62,328 nucleotides of DNA from Methanocalculus sp. (GCA_013329165.1 DUKV01000039.1:162036-224363); one strand, 5' to 3'. Positions 17,110 through 26,230 are shown, counted from the first letter of the stretch. Notes: generated by a model not told the origin, from the letters alone. A program made the numbers and translations.

Positions 17110-17840
17110 CTTGCATCACAGAGATGTGACGTAGAGGTCTCGGCTCCACAGGCTCAAAGGGATGTTCCATCCCCACGCGGTGAATATTCACCGCAGCATT
17201 GTAGTCTCTATCGGCAATATACCCACATTACGGGCATTCATGGCCTCTCACAGAAAGTATCTTTTTTACGATGCTTCCACAATTCGCACACATTTGTGAT
17301 GTATTTCGGGGATCGACTTTGATCACTTGTATACCGGCACTCTCAGCCTTGTAATCAAGAAATGAATAGAATCGTCCCCATGAAACATCGTGAATGCTCC
17401 TGTGCAGCCCTTTCGAACTCCCTTTTTCCTTCAGACCTTTGATATCCAGGTCTTCGATGCAGATCGTTCTATACCTGTCAATGTAGCTCCGGGAGAGTTT
17501 GTGAAGAAAATCTCTCTTCTGGTTCGTGATATGATCATACGCCTTCTCCAGTTTGCTCTTTGCCTTTTTTATCTGCGAGAGTGCGGCGATGTTGCTCCAG
17601 AGAGAGGAGTTCACTATCTGAAGCACTTTTGAGTACACACCTTTGAGAAACGGATTGTCCTGTTTCAGCGTGACGATCCGTGCCTGCGTTCCTCGCATGG
17701 TTGCCCGGATCCCGTTCTCCTGCATGGCAACATTCTTCGAGAAGTGTGTTATAGAGCCACCTGCACGTATCGAGTGCGGCATTCAGTTCTGCCTCAGTGG
17801 CCGCATCAGGATATGCCCGATACTTGTAGGAGATAATCAT
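17110..17840 (-). pseudogene. tnpB: tnpB remnant: internal deletion, frameshift and stop
   Basis: The N-terminus (MIISYKYRAYPDAATEAELN) is in one frame and continues after about residue 40 in another. The central part with the first RuvC Asp and most of the wedge is missing: KGVYSKVLQIVNSS joins straight to KSKLEKAYDHITNQKRDFLH. The second RuvC Glu (ICIEDLDIKG) is present. The zinc ribbon starts MCANCG, but a stop codon follows GHECP; beyond it the frame goes on CGYIADRDYNAAVNI with the last catalytic Asp. It cannot encode a nuclease. Confidence 0.85.
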
Positions 17841-18249
17841 TCACTTCTCCAGTTGAGAGTCAACATACTCTTTCAGAGCATCAAGGCTTACCTGTCCCGA
17901 TGGTGCAAGGAAATATGATGGTGACCAGAATGAGTCACCACACAGCAGATTCCTGGTTTCAGGGAACTCCTGACGCAGTCTTCGGGATGATACGCCCTTG
18001 ATAACAATTTGCAACATTGACGAGGTTTGTTTTCGGGGTTGCCCTGAACAGAAGATGGTAGTGATCGTCTGCAGGTTCATGAGCGACCACCTCTATACCC
18101 AACTCTCCCGATAGGTTCCACACAATATCTTTCAAGCGTTCCCGAATATCGTCAGAATATAACGCTTTCCGGCGATATTTCACGACCATCACCAGATGAT
18201 AGTAAAGAACATAGACAGAATGTGCAGATTTATCGAGTTTATACTTCAT
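17841..18249 (-). pseudogene. tnpA: tnpA (Y1 transposase) remnant, frameshifted
   Basis: IS200-type HUH transposase. The first part, from about MKYKLDKSAHSVYVLYYHLV, contains the metal-binding HxH motif in DDHYHLLF. The frame breaks near 18005-18020, just before VIKGVSSRRLRQEF, which continues in the next frame with the nucleophile Tyr in ALKEYVDSQ. Joined across one small indel the protein would have the normal length of about 135 residues. Its stop overlaps the start of tnpB by four bases. Confidence 0.85.
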
Positions 18250-18383
18250 ATGGGATAAGAAAAAATAGTACATCCAGGAAGATATATCTATCGCAGAGTG
18301 GAAGGGCGGCTCCGCTTTCATCTCCGGCCTGAAGACAGGAGACTTCACGCTCCGCCCCCTTCACCCCCGCGAGTAAAAAAAAA

Positions 18384-19244
18384 TTATATGAGTTTGGATC
18401 TCTGAAGAAGAAGGAGGTCGTCTGTCGTGAGCTTCTCTCCGCTCTTGAATGAGTTGAAGATCTTTTCTGCTTCCATTCTGACAGTCTTATTCTCTTTGAC
18501 GGTCTTAACCTTCTTGTTTTTTGTCCGCATGCCGCTGATGACCTTATCGTAGTCACGAAGTTCTTTCTGGCATTCGATGAAAGACTTGTGCTCTGCATCT
18601 GCGGCCTCCTGTGCCTCGACAAATGCACGGTGCCTGGCATCTGCTTCTTCTCGGGATTTGTCGGCCTTCCTGTAACACTCCACCATCAGATCGTGGTGGG
18701 TCTGTGCAAGTTCTGCACTCTCGGTCACCTTGATGTGGAGATCAGATGCCTGTCTCCGGAGTTCACGGGCCTCCTGCAGCTTTGACCGGATCTCTTTATT
18801 CTGCTCAAGTTCAGCTTCCTGTTCGCGAACCTGGCTCTTCATCTGTTTGATCTTCTCAACGAGCTCACGTTCCTTATCAGAACTCATTGCTTCTGTCTGC
18901 TGCTTGAATTCCAGGAACTCAATCTGGCGCTGTATGTCCTTGACCTGACCCTTTTTGATATTTCCGTGCTCTTTTTTGTACTCTTCAAGCTCCTCAAAGA
19001 GTATATTTGCCTGCTCATTGAGGATATTTCTCTGGTCTTTCAGATCGGAGACCTCTTTGTTGCTTAAGTCACGAAGCTCCTTGTGTTTCTGGGCTTCCTC
19101 AACATACTGGCGCGTCTGGTTGTTCAGCTCATTCCGCTCGCGGGCACATTTGCTTGCAAGGGCATTGAGTTCATTTCTTCGGTTCTTGTGCTGTTCAGAT
19201 TCAGCTAGAATAGTCTTTCTCTTGTCAACGAGATCATTCAACAT
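18384..19244 (-). CDS. Coiled-coil protein (COG1340 type)
   Basis: A 286-residue protein that is almost entirely alpha-helical coiled coil, rich in E, K, Q and R with no hydrophobic or catalytic motif. It resembles archaeal COG1340 coiled-coil proteins, whose role is unknown. The C-terminal EKIFNSFKSGEKLTTDDLLLLQRSKLI is a conserved non-coiled tail. ATG 19244 lies 2 bases after the stop of a 47-codon ORF with a strong ribosome site; TTG 19253 is the only longer start. ftsZ lies upstream on the same strand, so a structural or division-related role is possible but unproven. Confidence 0.75.
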   Translation of the reverse strand: MLNDLVDKRKTILAESEQHKNRRNELNALASKCARERNELNNQTRQYVEEAQKHKELRDLSNKEVSDLKDQRNILNEQANILFEELEEYKKEHGNIKKGQVKDIQRQIEFLEFKQQTEAMSSDKERELVEKIKQMKSQVREQEAELEQNKEIRSKLQEARELRRQASDLHIKVTESAELAQTHHDLMVECYRKADKSREEADARHRAFVEAQEAADAEHKSFIECQKELRDYDKVISGMRTKNKKVKTVKENKTVRMEAEKIFNSFKSGEKLTTDDLLLLQRSKLI

Positions 19245-19246
19245 GC

Positions 19247-19390
19247 TCAACAATCCTCAAATGTCGATACGTTTGCCTCCGGATGGCAGGTTGGAATATC
19301 TGCGCCCCGTTTGTACAGATTATCCTCTATGACGGGTAACTGTGAAAAAACAGACAACACTTCTCCTGAGTGCTGATGCGCGTAAACCAT
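19247..19390 (-). CDS. Small 47-residue ORF ahead of the coiled-coil gene
   Basis: ATG 19390 is preceded by GGAGGTTG at a 6-7 base spacing, one of the better ribosome sites in the window. The 47-codon frame (MVYAHQHSGEVLSVFSQLPV ... ending FEDC) stops 2 bases before the coiled-coil ATG, so translation would be coupled. The peptide is hydrophilic, with two Cys, and matches nothing I recognise. It could be a real small protein or a leader that sets translation of the next gene. Confidence 0.45.
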   Translation of the reverse strand: MVYAHQHSGEVLSVFSQLPVIEDNLYKRGADIPTCHPEANVSTFEDC

Positions 19391-19582
19391 CCTGTTCAAC
19401 CTCCGATACGAAAAGCCATAAATTGCTCGTTTCCGGTGTCCGAAACTGATCCCGGTCCCAGAGGCAGTGATACGACTTTCTATAACTAAAGGTTAAGGTT
19501 GATAATAAATGTATCGAATTCTCTGAATTGGGTGGAATTTTGGTCTGATTAATGAATATACAAAATAAAATGGGTTTTTAGT

Positions 19583-20728
19583 TTACATTACCCAGTCAAG
19601 AAGGCTTCCGGAGCGGGCATCTGCCGTGCCCCGTCCAATACTCCGTCCCGGGGAAAGAGTTTCACTCCGTGAGCGTGTTGATTGCATCGAGAGGCTTGGG
19701 AGTCCCCCGAGTATCTGCGGGCTTTGAACACCTGTCATAATGGCCATTACCCTGACTTTGCCTTCATAATCGCTTCTGACGCGCGCACCCCAGATCACAT
19801 CCGCATGCGGATCAAGCTCATATGTCAGCTGGCTTGCAATCTCTTCTGCATCATACAGTGTAAGGTCGCTGCCGCCGGTGATGTGGATGAGACACCCGGT
19901 TGCACCACGATAGTCGATATCAAGGAGCGGGTGGTCAAGACACTCGCGAACAACGCTTTCCGCCTTGTTCTGCTGCTTGCTTTCACCAACGAGCATGACT
20001 GCCAGTCCTCCCTTGCTCATGGTGGCACGGACATCGGCATAATCGATGTTGATGAGTGATGGTTCGGTGATCGTTTCGCTGATCCCTTTGACGGTTTCTG
20101 AGATGAGCTGATCCATGACTGAAAATGCCTGCCCGAGTGGAAGATTTGGAACAAAATTCTTCAGCCGGTTGTTATCAAGAACGATCACGGAATCTGCGGC
20201 ATTCCTGATTGCTTCAAGCCCTTCTTCGGCTTTGAGCATACGCGCCTTCTCAACCTGGAAGGGATAGCTCACCATGGCGACGACGATTGCACCCTGTTCC
20301 TTTGCGATCTGGGCAACGACGGGTGCAGATCCTGTTCCGGTTCCTCCACCCATTCCGGCGGTGACGAATACGAGATCTGCCGATTCAAGGAGACTCTCCA
20401 GGGTCGGTCTGGCCATCTCAGCTGCGCGCCTGCCAACATCGGGGAAACCGCCAGCTCCAAGACCTTTTGTCAGGGATTTGCCTATAAGGACTCTCTTGTC
20501 GGACTGAACCATGTCTAGGTGCTGTTTATCGGTGTTGATTGCGATGGTTTCAGCACCGTTCACCTGCATATGGTGAAGTCGGTTTACTGTGTTGTTTCCT
20601 GCGCCACCGCATCCAATGATGACGATGCGTGGATTGCCAAGCATCTCATCATCATCAATGATTGATGATTTGACCCGATCTTTCTCAATCTCAGCGTGTT
20701 TTAAAGCTTCATTTATGATTGTCTGCAT
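19583..20728 (-). CDS. ftsZ: Cell division protein FtsZ
   Basis: Tubulin-family GTPase that forms the division ring at mid-cell. The product has 381 residues. Seen in order: an archaeal-type N-terminal helix ([17 protein letters not shown]), [13 protein letters not shown], the signature [12 protein letters not shown], and the catalytic T7 loop NIDYAD. The C-terminal linker is short and basic-serine rich, ending GSLLDWVM, a conserved tail for partner binding. ATG 20728 has GAGGGG upstream; an earlier start at 20743 would overlap the upstream gene. It lies 15 bases after the RHH gene cdrS and is clearly in its operon. Confidence 0.96.
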   Translation of the reverse strand: MQTIINEALKHAEIEKDRVKSSIIDDDEMLGNPRIVIIGCGGAGNNTVNRLHHMQVNGAETIAINTDKQHLDMVQSDKRVLIGKSLTKGLGAGGFPDVGRRAAEMARPTLESLLESADLVFVTAGMGGGTGTGSAPVVAQIAKEQGAIVVAMVSYPFQVEKARMLKAEEGLEAIRNAADSVIVLDNNRLKNFVPNLPLGQAFSVMDQLISETVKGISETITEPSLINIDYADVRATMSKGGLAVMLVGESKQQNKAESVVRECLDHPLLDIDYRGATGCLIHITGGSDLTLYDAEEIASQLTYELDPHADVIWGARVRSDYEGKVRVMAIMTGVQSPQILGGLPSLSMQSTRSRSETLSPGRSIGRGTADARSGSLLDWVM

Positions 20729-20743
20729 ACTACAACCCCTCAA

Positions 20744-20923
20744 TTATATTTTTAAAGACGTGACCTGATCGCTTTCGCGCATTACCCGATCTCCGTGCTT
20801 GGATACGAGTTCCCGAACTGCGTATCTGACCGCTTCAGATACTGTAGGGAATTCTCCGGCCGCTACCAGTTTCTCCAGCATTTCGATCTGTTGCCTGGGT
20901 AATCGGATGGTGATCCTGTCCAT
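20744..20923 (-). CDS. cdrS: CdrS-like ribbon-helix-helix regulator
   Basis: A 59-residue RHH protein: DNA-contacting beta strand DRITIRLPRQQ, helix 1 IEMLEKLVAAGEF, the PTVSEAVRYAVRELV second helix and a short charged tail. A small RHH protein directly before ftsZ is the arrangement of CdrS in haloarchaea, where it controls division genes including ftsZ2. ATG 20923 has AGGAGTG 6 bases upstream. Two copies of the palindrome TGTCAGACA flank the TATA region upstream, a likely autoregulatory operator. Function is by family and context; the symbol is tentative. Confidence 0.8.
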   Translation of the reverse strand: MDRITIRLPRQQIEMLEKLVAAGEFPTVSEAVRYAVRELVSKHGDRVMRESDQVTSLKI

Positions 20924-20933
20924 TTCTCACTCC

Positions 20934-20975
20934 TGTCAGACAAATGTCATATATCAATAAGCTAATTGTCAGACA
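20934..20975 (-). promoter_or_regulatory. Promoter and paired palindromes of cdrS-ftsZ
   Basis: TGTCAGACA occurs at 20934-20942 and 20967-20975, 33 bases apart, and each copy is itself a palindrome (TGTC-A-GACA). Between them on the minus strand lies CTTATTGATATATG, a TATA-like element at the right distance from the cdrS start. Two palindromes bracketing the core promoter look like a repressor operator; the RHH product of the first gene is the obvious candidate. Confidence 0.6.
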
Positions 20976-21197
20976 TTAAGCGTACAATCGTCTGATCTTA
21001 GTAATCAGATGAATCTAGATATATCGTTAATGCATATATAGTTTACGAAAATCGTCGAAGTACGTCTCAAACAGACTTTTCAGAACCCTTTTATTCAGAA
21101 CAATGCAAATTAATTTGAGTATGATTCAACCCGCTTTCTTTGAACACTGGTCATGTCCTATTCTTTCCGGGTGGCCTGCCAGATGAGGATCAAATCC

Positions 21198-22190
21198 ATG
21201 CCAGACAGGCAGATACATGGTGGTGTTATCAGGAAGCTTCGTAAAGAGGATATTGAACGGGATCTGCTGGACTTCAGTGCAAGCATGAACCCTTTTCCCC
21301 CGTCTGTTGAATGGAAGCCTGAGGCATGTGATCTGGGCGACTATCCCGATGACACATACTCTGATCTGAAGGAGGCAATTGGATCTGTTTTTTCACGGAA
21401 CCCTGAAGAGATCGCGGTTGGCAACGGTTCAGTCGAGCTGATCAGGATCTTTGCCCAGGTGATGGCACCTGCGGGATCGCGGGCATATATTGAGAGATCG
21501 ACCTTTGGGGAGTATGCGCAGTCGGTTCTCCTTTCCGGGGGAATAATTACCCACAACCCGGAAGCTTCCGTCGATCTGCGGTATCTCTGTAATCCAAACA
21601 ATCCAACCGGAATGCTCCTTTCAAAAGAGGCGATCACACAAAGGCTGAAGACGTGCCGGGATGAGGGTTCCACACTCTTTCTGGATGAGGCGTTTATTGA
21701 TCTCTCAGATCCCGATCAGAGTATGGTGGGAGAGCGGGATCCCAATCTGTTCATTCTCCGCTCACTCACCAAGGCATTCTCTGTACCGGGAATCAGGTTT
21801 GGTTTTGGCTTTGGGGATCCAACTCTCATTGATGCAATCGAGAAGACACGTCCTCCATGGACGGTGAACAGATTTGCTGAGATATATGCAACAGAGGCTA
21901 TCCGGCATCTCCCTGATCTTGAAGCATCACGAAGGATGATAGCCATTGAGCGTGAATATCTCACCACCTCTCTCCGTGGAATCGGTTTTGCTGCACATCA
22001 GTCATCTGCGAATTATATTCTCGTTGATGTGGGGATGTCCGCATCAGATCTCTCCCAGGGCCTTATGCGGGACGGGATTCTGGTGAGAGACTGTACATCA
22101 TTTGGTCTGCCAGAATCGATCAGGGTTGCAATACGGAGACATGAGGAGAACCAGGTTCTCATTGAGGCATTATCATCATGCGCGCCCTGA
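21198..22190 (+). CDS. cobD: Threonine-phosphate decarboxylase-like aminotransferase (CobD)
   Basis: PLP enzyme of the HisC/CobD family, 330 residues from ATG 21198. Features: IHGG near the N-terminus, LLDFSASMNPFPPS (typical of CobD, 'DFSANINP'), the CNPNNPTG motif, LFLDEAFIDLS with the PLP-pairing Asp, and SLTKAFSVPGIRFGF with the PLP Lys. CobD decarboxylates threonine phosphate to aminopropanol phosphate for the cobamide side chain. The gene overlaps cobY by 13 bases, which strongly supports CobD over HisC. Upstream Met codons at 21153 and 21183 are possible but less typical. Confidence 0.82.
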   Translation: MPDRQIHGGVIRKLRKEDIERDLLDFSASMNPFPPSVEWKPEACDLGDYPDDTYSDLKEAIGSVFSRNPEEIAVGNGSVELIRIFAQVMAPAGSRAYIERSTFGEYAQSVLLSGGIITHNPEASVDLRYLCNPNNPTGMLLSKEAITQRLKTCRDEGSTLFLDEAFIDLSDPDQSMVGERDPNLFILRSLTKAFSVPGIRFGFGFGDPTLIDAIEKTRPPWTVNRFAEIYATEAIRHLPDLEASRRMIAIEREYLTTSLRGIGFAAHQSSANYILVDVGMSASDLSQGLMRDGILVRDCTSFGLPESIRVAIRRHEENQVLIEALSSCAP

Positions 22191-22777
22191 TTATGGCAGG
22201 AGGTACCGGCTCACGCCTTGGAATGGGTGAAAAACCCTTAGTCCGGATAGCAGGACGCCCGATGATACAGTATGTTATTGATGCATTCCATGCAGCGGGT
22301 GTAACCCCGATCGTCGTTACATCCAATCAAACCCCCTATACAAAAAACTGGTGCCGGGCAAACGATATCATGTTTGTCTCAACCGAGGGGAGCGGGTATC
22401 TCGAAGACCTCGCTCAGGCAGTCGTAATCCTTGAAGAAAACGGGCCTCTGTTTGTCTCGGTATCTGATATCCCCTGTCTCCGCGCTGATATCATCTCTTC
22501 AATCCGGGATGACTATCTGAGGTCAGGGATGCAGGCCTGTTCAACATGGGTGCCACTCTCACTCTGTCACCGTTTTGGAACACTGCCGCGCTACCAGATG
22601 GATATTCATGGTGTGCCTGCAAGCCCGGCGGGTATCAATATCCTTGACGGATCCTGTATGGATGCGGAGCAGGAGGAGCTCCGGCTTCTTCTCCATGAAC
22701 AGGGGCTTGTTTTTAATGTAAATACTCGTTCTGAGCTTGAACTTCTTGAAAAGCACTTCCTCTCCTTCATGATATGA
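22178..22777 (+). CDS. cobY: Adenosylcobinamide-phosphate guanylyltransferase (CobY)
   Basis: Transfers GMP to adenosylcobinamide phosphate during nucleotide-loop assembly of cobamides; CobY is the archaeal replacement for CobU. The 199-residue nucleotidyltransferase fold starts MRALIMAGGTGSRLGMGEKP, followed by the acidic metal site SVSDIPCLRAD. Overlap with the CobD-like gene gives a dedicated two-gene cobamide operon. Such enzymes are resembled by other small NTP transferases, but size and context favour CobY. Confidence 0.88.
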   Translation: MRALIMAGGTGSRLGMGEKPLVRIAGRPMIQYVIDAFHAAGVTPIVVTSNQTPYTKNWCRANDIMFVSTEGSGYLEDLAQAVVILEENGPLFVSVSDIPCLRADIISSIRDDYLRSGMQACSTWVPLSLCHRFGTLPRYQMDIHGVPASPAGINILDGSCMDAEQEELRLLLHEQGLVFNVNTRSELELLEKHFLSFMI

Positions 22778-22847
22778 TGAGTTGTGTTCCGCGATACCCG
22801 GACATAATAGTCAGAATGCATATAACGAAACGTGCTGACTAGTATAT

Positions 22848-24083
22848 ATGAATCATTCGCGGGAGATCGAGGTCGAGGGTCATATCATTGATTCAGGTAT
22901 CATGACACGGGTATTTGACCGTATCATGGATATGGGGGGAGACTTTGAGATCATCACGTTTGAAGTCGGAAAGAAGAAAGTTGATCCAAGCTTTGCCCGA
23001 CTCCGTGTCTTTGCCGAAACAGAGGAGAAACTCGACTTGATAATGAGCGAGCTCCACCGGTATGGTATACGCCTCATAGAGGCTGATAATGTCAGGCTTC
23101 TTCCTGCGGAAGCTGACCGGGTCGTACCGACTGGCTTCTATTCAACAACCAATCATCCGACATCAATCCGGTATAATGATGATTGGATTTTGGTTGAGAA
23201 TATTGAGATGGATTGTATAATCAAAGTAGATCCAAAAAATTCGCGTGCTTTCTGTATCCCCCTCTCAAAGCTGCGAAAAGGTGACTATGTCGTCCTTGGT
23301 GAATCGGGTGTCAGGGTTATCTACCCTGAAAGGCCCCGTGAAACCGGCATGTTTGAGTTTATGCACGGGCAGGTTTCCTCTGAACGGCCAAGTGAGACCA
23401 TTGTCAGAAAGATCGCAGAAGAGCTGCTGAAAGTTAAGGCAAAAGGGCAGATGGTTGCTCTCGTCGGCGGACCGGCAATTGTTCATACCGGGGCGGGAGA
23501 TGCCCTTGCAACCATGATTCGTGAGGGATACATCGATATCCTCTTCAGCGGCAATGCGCTTGCCACGCACGATATCGAGAGTAATTTGTTTGGAACATCT
23601 CTTGGAATGAATCTCAAAACCGGAGATCTCGTCACCGGTGGTCATAAACACCATATTATCGCAATCAGCGAGGTGATGCGTGCCGGATCAATATCAGCTG
23701 CTGTTGAATCCGGTGTGATCAAACAGGGAATTATGTATGAGTGCGTGAAAGCAGGTATCCCCTATCTGCTCGCAGGCTCAATCCGGGATGACGGACCTCT
23801 CCCTGATGTCATTACTGATGTTGTCGAGGCACAGGATGCGATCCGCTCTCATCTTGGTGATTGCGGTATGGTCCTGATGATCGGAACCCTCCTCCACTCC
23901 GTTGCCGTTGGCAACTGCCTGCCTTCCTATGTGAAGACGATCTGTGTTGACATTAACCCGGCATCTGTCACAAAACTGATGGATCGGGGGACCAGTCAGG
24001 CAATAGGTGTTGTCTCGGATGCAGGTACTTTTATTCCGGCTCTCCTTGCCGCACTCCAGCACCAGAAAGAGACATCCAGCTAG
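22848..24083 (+). CDS. Archaeal ornithine cyclodeaminase (TIGR00300 / COG1915 family)
   Basis: A 411-residue protein of the LOR/SDH-like conserved-domain family. The family member from Methanococcus maripaludis is an NAD-dependent ornithine cyclodeaminase making proline from ornithine, unrelated to the bacterial enzyme. Seen here: an N-terminal regulatory-like domain (residues 1-110, REIEVEGHIIDSGIMTRVFD), a middle beta domain and a C-terminal Rossmann part with VALVGGPAIVHTGAGDALA and ILFSGNALATHDIE. It begins 70 bases after cobY and may be co-transcribed or use its own promoter. Proline synthesis is the most likely role. Confidence 0.82.
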   Translation: MNHSREIEVEGHIIDSGIMTRVFDRIMDMGGDFEIITFEVGKKKVDPSFARLRVFAETEEKLDLIMSELHRYGIRLIEADNVRLLPAEADRVVPTGFYSTTNHPTSIRYNDDWILVENIEMDCIIKVDPKNSRAFCIPLSKLRKGDYVVLGESGVRVIYPERPRETGMFEFMHGQVSSERPSETIVRKIAEELLKVKAKGQMVALVGGPAIVHTGAGDALATMIREGYIDILFSGNALATHDIESNLFGTSLGMNLKTGDLVTGGHKHHIIAISEVMRAGSISAAVESGVIKQGIMYECVKAGIPYLLAGSIRDDGPLPDVITDVVEAQDAIRSHLGDCGMVLMIGTLLHSVAVGNCLPSYVKTICVDINPASVTKLMDRGTSQAIGVVSDAGTFIPALLAALQHQKETSS

Positions 24084-24086
24084 TTA

Positions 24087-25073
24087 TTACCGGGTAAGGG
24101 GCATGCACCAGGGCATCTCATTGCCAAGGATATACTCCCACTCTTCTTTACAATCACATTCGGTATCATATACAGCCCTGAGAAGGCTGCGGTCAAAGCT
24201 CAGCGAATAAAGATTGATCGCATTTTTAATATCCCGATCGCATTCGCCGCAGTTATGAGGTCCCCGGGCAAAACCTCCCCCAACCGGATCGCAACTGACC
24301 TTCTCATCTGTTGAGAGGAGGACATCCAGGGCACTCCAGAGATATGGTGGCCTGTATGCTCCGCGTTTCCAATAGTACTCTACATCAGTTCGTTTCTGAA
24401 CCGTGCAGAGGTTCATCGATATCAGGTCAGAATATGGTGCTGCCTCACGGATAGAAGTCTTCATATCTGCTATCGCTTCTTTTTCGGTCAGGAAGAGCGG
24501 TTTCATCATGAGATATGACTTGACACCGACACCGGCTTCCCCTGCCTCTTTTGCTGCCCGGATAAAGTCGGCAAATGTCATTCCCTTGTCAATACATTTC
24601 TCTCTGATTCGATCATCTGTCGTCTCAAGCCCCATTGCAACATAGAGGGGGAACTCATGATCACCGCAATCAATCTGGTCAAGGAATGAAGTAATTGCTG
24701 TTTGGGAAATATATTCGGCACGGGATTCGGCGATGGCAATCTTCCCCCTGCTGAGCCTCCCAAGTTCCTCCCTCGCTTCCAGCGGTACTTCGTCGGGATC
24801 AAAGAAACTCCCCGAGGTGAAGATCTTCATCACATCGTAGTCATCAGAGCGATAATGCTCTTCGATCCACCGGATCTGGGCAATCATCCGTTGTGTCAGC
24901 TCGCTCTTGTCCATTGTATGGTACCGTTCAAACCGGTATCCGCACATCCTGCACCTGTTCCAGCGGCAGCCGCCGGATTTCAGAATGATTGTGAGTGTTT
25001 TTTTGATCTCACCCTCTATCAGGTCCTCCCCCATCCATGAGGCAAGGGGTTTCTCAACTGTTCGGGATACCAT
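24087..25073 (-). CDS. raSEA: Archaeosine biosynthesis radical SAM protein RaSEA
   Basis: Radical SAM lyase that works with ArcS to turn the lysine adduct at tRNA position 15 into archaeosine. The 328-residue protein has the Fe-S motif CRWNRCRMC near residue 37 (Cys spacing 4 and 2), then the barrel with FTSGSFFDPDEVP, AMGLETTDDRIR and SYLMMKPLFLTE, all typical of this family (formerly TIGR01210). Extra cysteines sit at the C-terminal end (GPHNCGECDRD; TECDCKEEWEY), probably for zinc or tRNA contact. ATG 25073 and ATG 25082 are both possible starts. The secreted protein gene diverges 20-30 bases away. Confidence 0.87.
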   Translation of the reverse strand: MVSRTVEKPLASWMGEDLIEGEIKKTLTIILKSGGCRWNRCRMCGYRFERYHTMDKSELTQRMIAQIRWIEEHYRSDDYDVMKIFTSGSFFDPDEVPLEAREELGRLSRGKIAIAESRAEYISQTAITSFLDQIDCGDHEFPLYVAMGLETTDDRIREKCIDKGMTFADFIRAAKEAGEAGVGVKSYLMMKPLFLTEKEAIADMKTSIREAAPYSDLISMNLCTVQKRTDVEYYWKRGAYRPPYLWSALDVLLSTDEKVSCDPVGGGFARGPHNCGECDRDIKNAINLYSLSFDRSLLRAVYDTECDCKEEWEYILGNEMPWCMPLTR

Positions 25074-25102
25074 TAAAACCATATACAGATGATATCTCGA
25101 TC

Positions 25103-26197
25103 ATGAAAAAGATCGCACTTGCTTCAATCCTTCTGTTGCTCTGTACCACAGCAGCAGGTGCATACTCCTTCCAGTTTATCGGGCCGCCGCAAAATTCTGG
25201 CAGTCTCACGGGTTATGTTGGGGATGCGATAGTCGTTGAGGGAGTTTCTCAGAACATACCTCCCGGAGTTACGCTGACGCTTCGCGTGACAGGTCCGGAA
25301 AATTATATTCTGACAAGACAGATGGTCGTCCAGAATGAGGGGCGCTTCAGGACAGTTCTTGAAACAAAAGGGCTGAGAGAAGGAGATTATCGCTTTGAGA
25401 TCCAGGCACCCGACGATTACCCCCTTGGCTCACAACGGAACTGGTTCATGTACCGATTGGTCGACAGGAGCCTTCTCCTGACAATAACGTCCCCTTTGGA
25501 ACAGAATTATGATGGCTGGCTGACCATTAACGGCAGGGTGGATGAACTGGGCTCAGGTGGAATTGAATTGACCGTATCTGGTCCGGCTGGCATATATTTC
25601 GGACCAAAATGGGTTTCAACAGATCAGATGGGGCGTTTCTTTCAGGAGATCCCAATTGATATGGATGGGGTATATTCCGCACAGATCGCTGATCGAAAAG
25701 GCATGATTGGAGAAGTAGATTTTCAGGTGGTCAGGGAGGAGAGTCCAATCCCTCTCACTCCAACACCGTCACAGGCAATCATCTCAGCCAGTGCGACTGC
25801 CTCACGTGAAAATCCGGCATATTTTGTGATGCAGACCAGATCCGGATCGGCAACGATCAGCACTTCGCTTGGAGTCGACTGGGTGATTGAATATATCGAT
25901 GAATCCGGCAATCACCATATCATCAATGAATATGGGGCAGACAGGGCAGAGACATTTACCATTGAAGGCGATGGAGGCACGATTCATATCAGAGCATACC
26001 CCGATGGAGGGGAGACCGGCACAGTCCATCTTTACGGCCAGAATGTCGTCTCATTAACCACGAGTACAACGGCTTCCGAAAAATTCGGAGATCTTGTGGG
26101 TCCGGGGCATACGCCTGCTGAAGAGTCTCCGGCGTTTATCCTTATGCCCCTGATTGCACTGGCAATTCTCGTCATTTGTCTGGTGAAGAAACCATAA
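25103..26197 (+). CDS. Secreted protein with C-terminal membrane anchor
   Basis: A 364-residue surface protein. The N-terminus MKKIALASILLLLCTTAAGA is a clear signal peptide. The exported part has repeated beta-sandwich-like segments (GSLTGYVGDAIVVEGVSQNI; LEQNYDGWLTINGRVDELGS) of the kind seen in adhesion or S-layer associated proteins, a proline/threonine-rich linker near residue 215, and a C-terminal membrane helix ILMPLIALAILVICLVKKP. No enzyme motif is seen. The start follows from the signal peptide; a longer frame at 25037 would overlap raSEA. Confidence 0.75.
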   Translation: MKKIALASILLLLCTTAAGAYSFQFIGPPQNSGSLTGYVGDAIVVEGVSQNIPPGVTLTLRVTGPENYILTRQMVVQNEGRFRTVLETKGLREGDYRFEIQAPDDYPLGSQRNWFMYRLVDRSLLLTITSPLEQNYDGWLTINGRVDELGSGGIELTVSGPAGIYFGPKWVSTDQMGRFFQEIPIDMDGVYSAQIADRKGMIGEVDFQVVREESPIPLTPTPSQAIISASATASRENPAYFVMQTRSGSATISTSLGVDWVIEYIDESGNHHIINEYGADRAETFTIEGDGGTIHIRAYPDGGETGTVHLYGQNVVSLTTSTTASEKFGDLVGPGHTPAEESPAFILMPLIALAILVICLVKKP

Positions 26198-26230
26198 TCT
26201 CTTATTTCTAAAGAGCATATATGTATATGG

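Larger units (their letters stand above)
17061..18371 (-). mobile_element. Broken IS200/IS605 element with tnpA and tnpB remnants
   Basis: On the minus strand the left end (18371 back to about 18295) shares the GGTGAAGGGGGCGGAGC core and the GCGGAGCCGCCC arm with the element at 8836; the right end (17061-17098) shares the GGGGTAGTTCAC closure. Inside are tnpA, then tnpB overlapping by ATGA. Both genes are disrupted, so the element is dead, though its ends are intact and could be moved in trans. It lies 12 bases after the stop of the coiled-coil gene and 100 bases from DUF373. The left flank on the minus strand is TTTAC. Confidence 0.82.
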
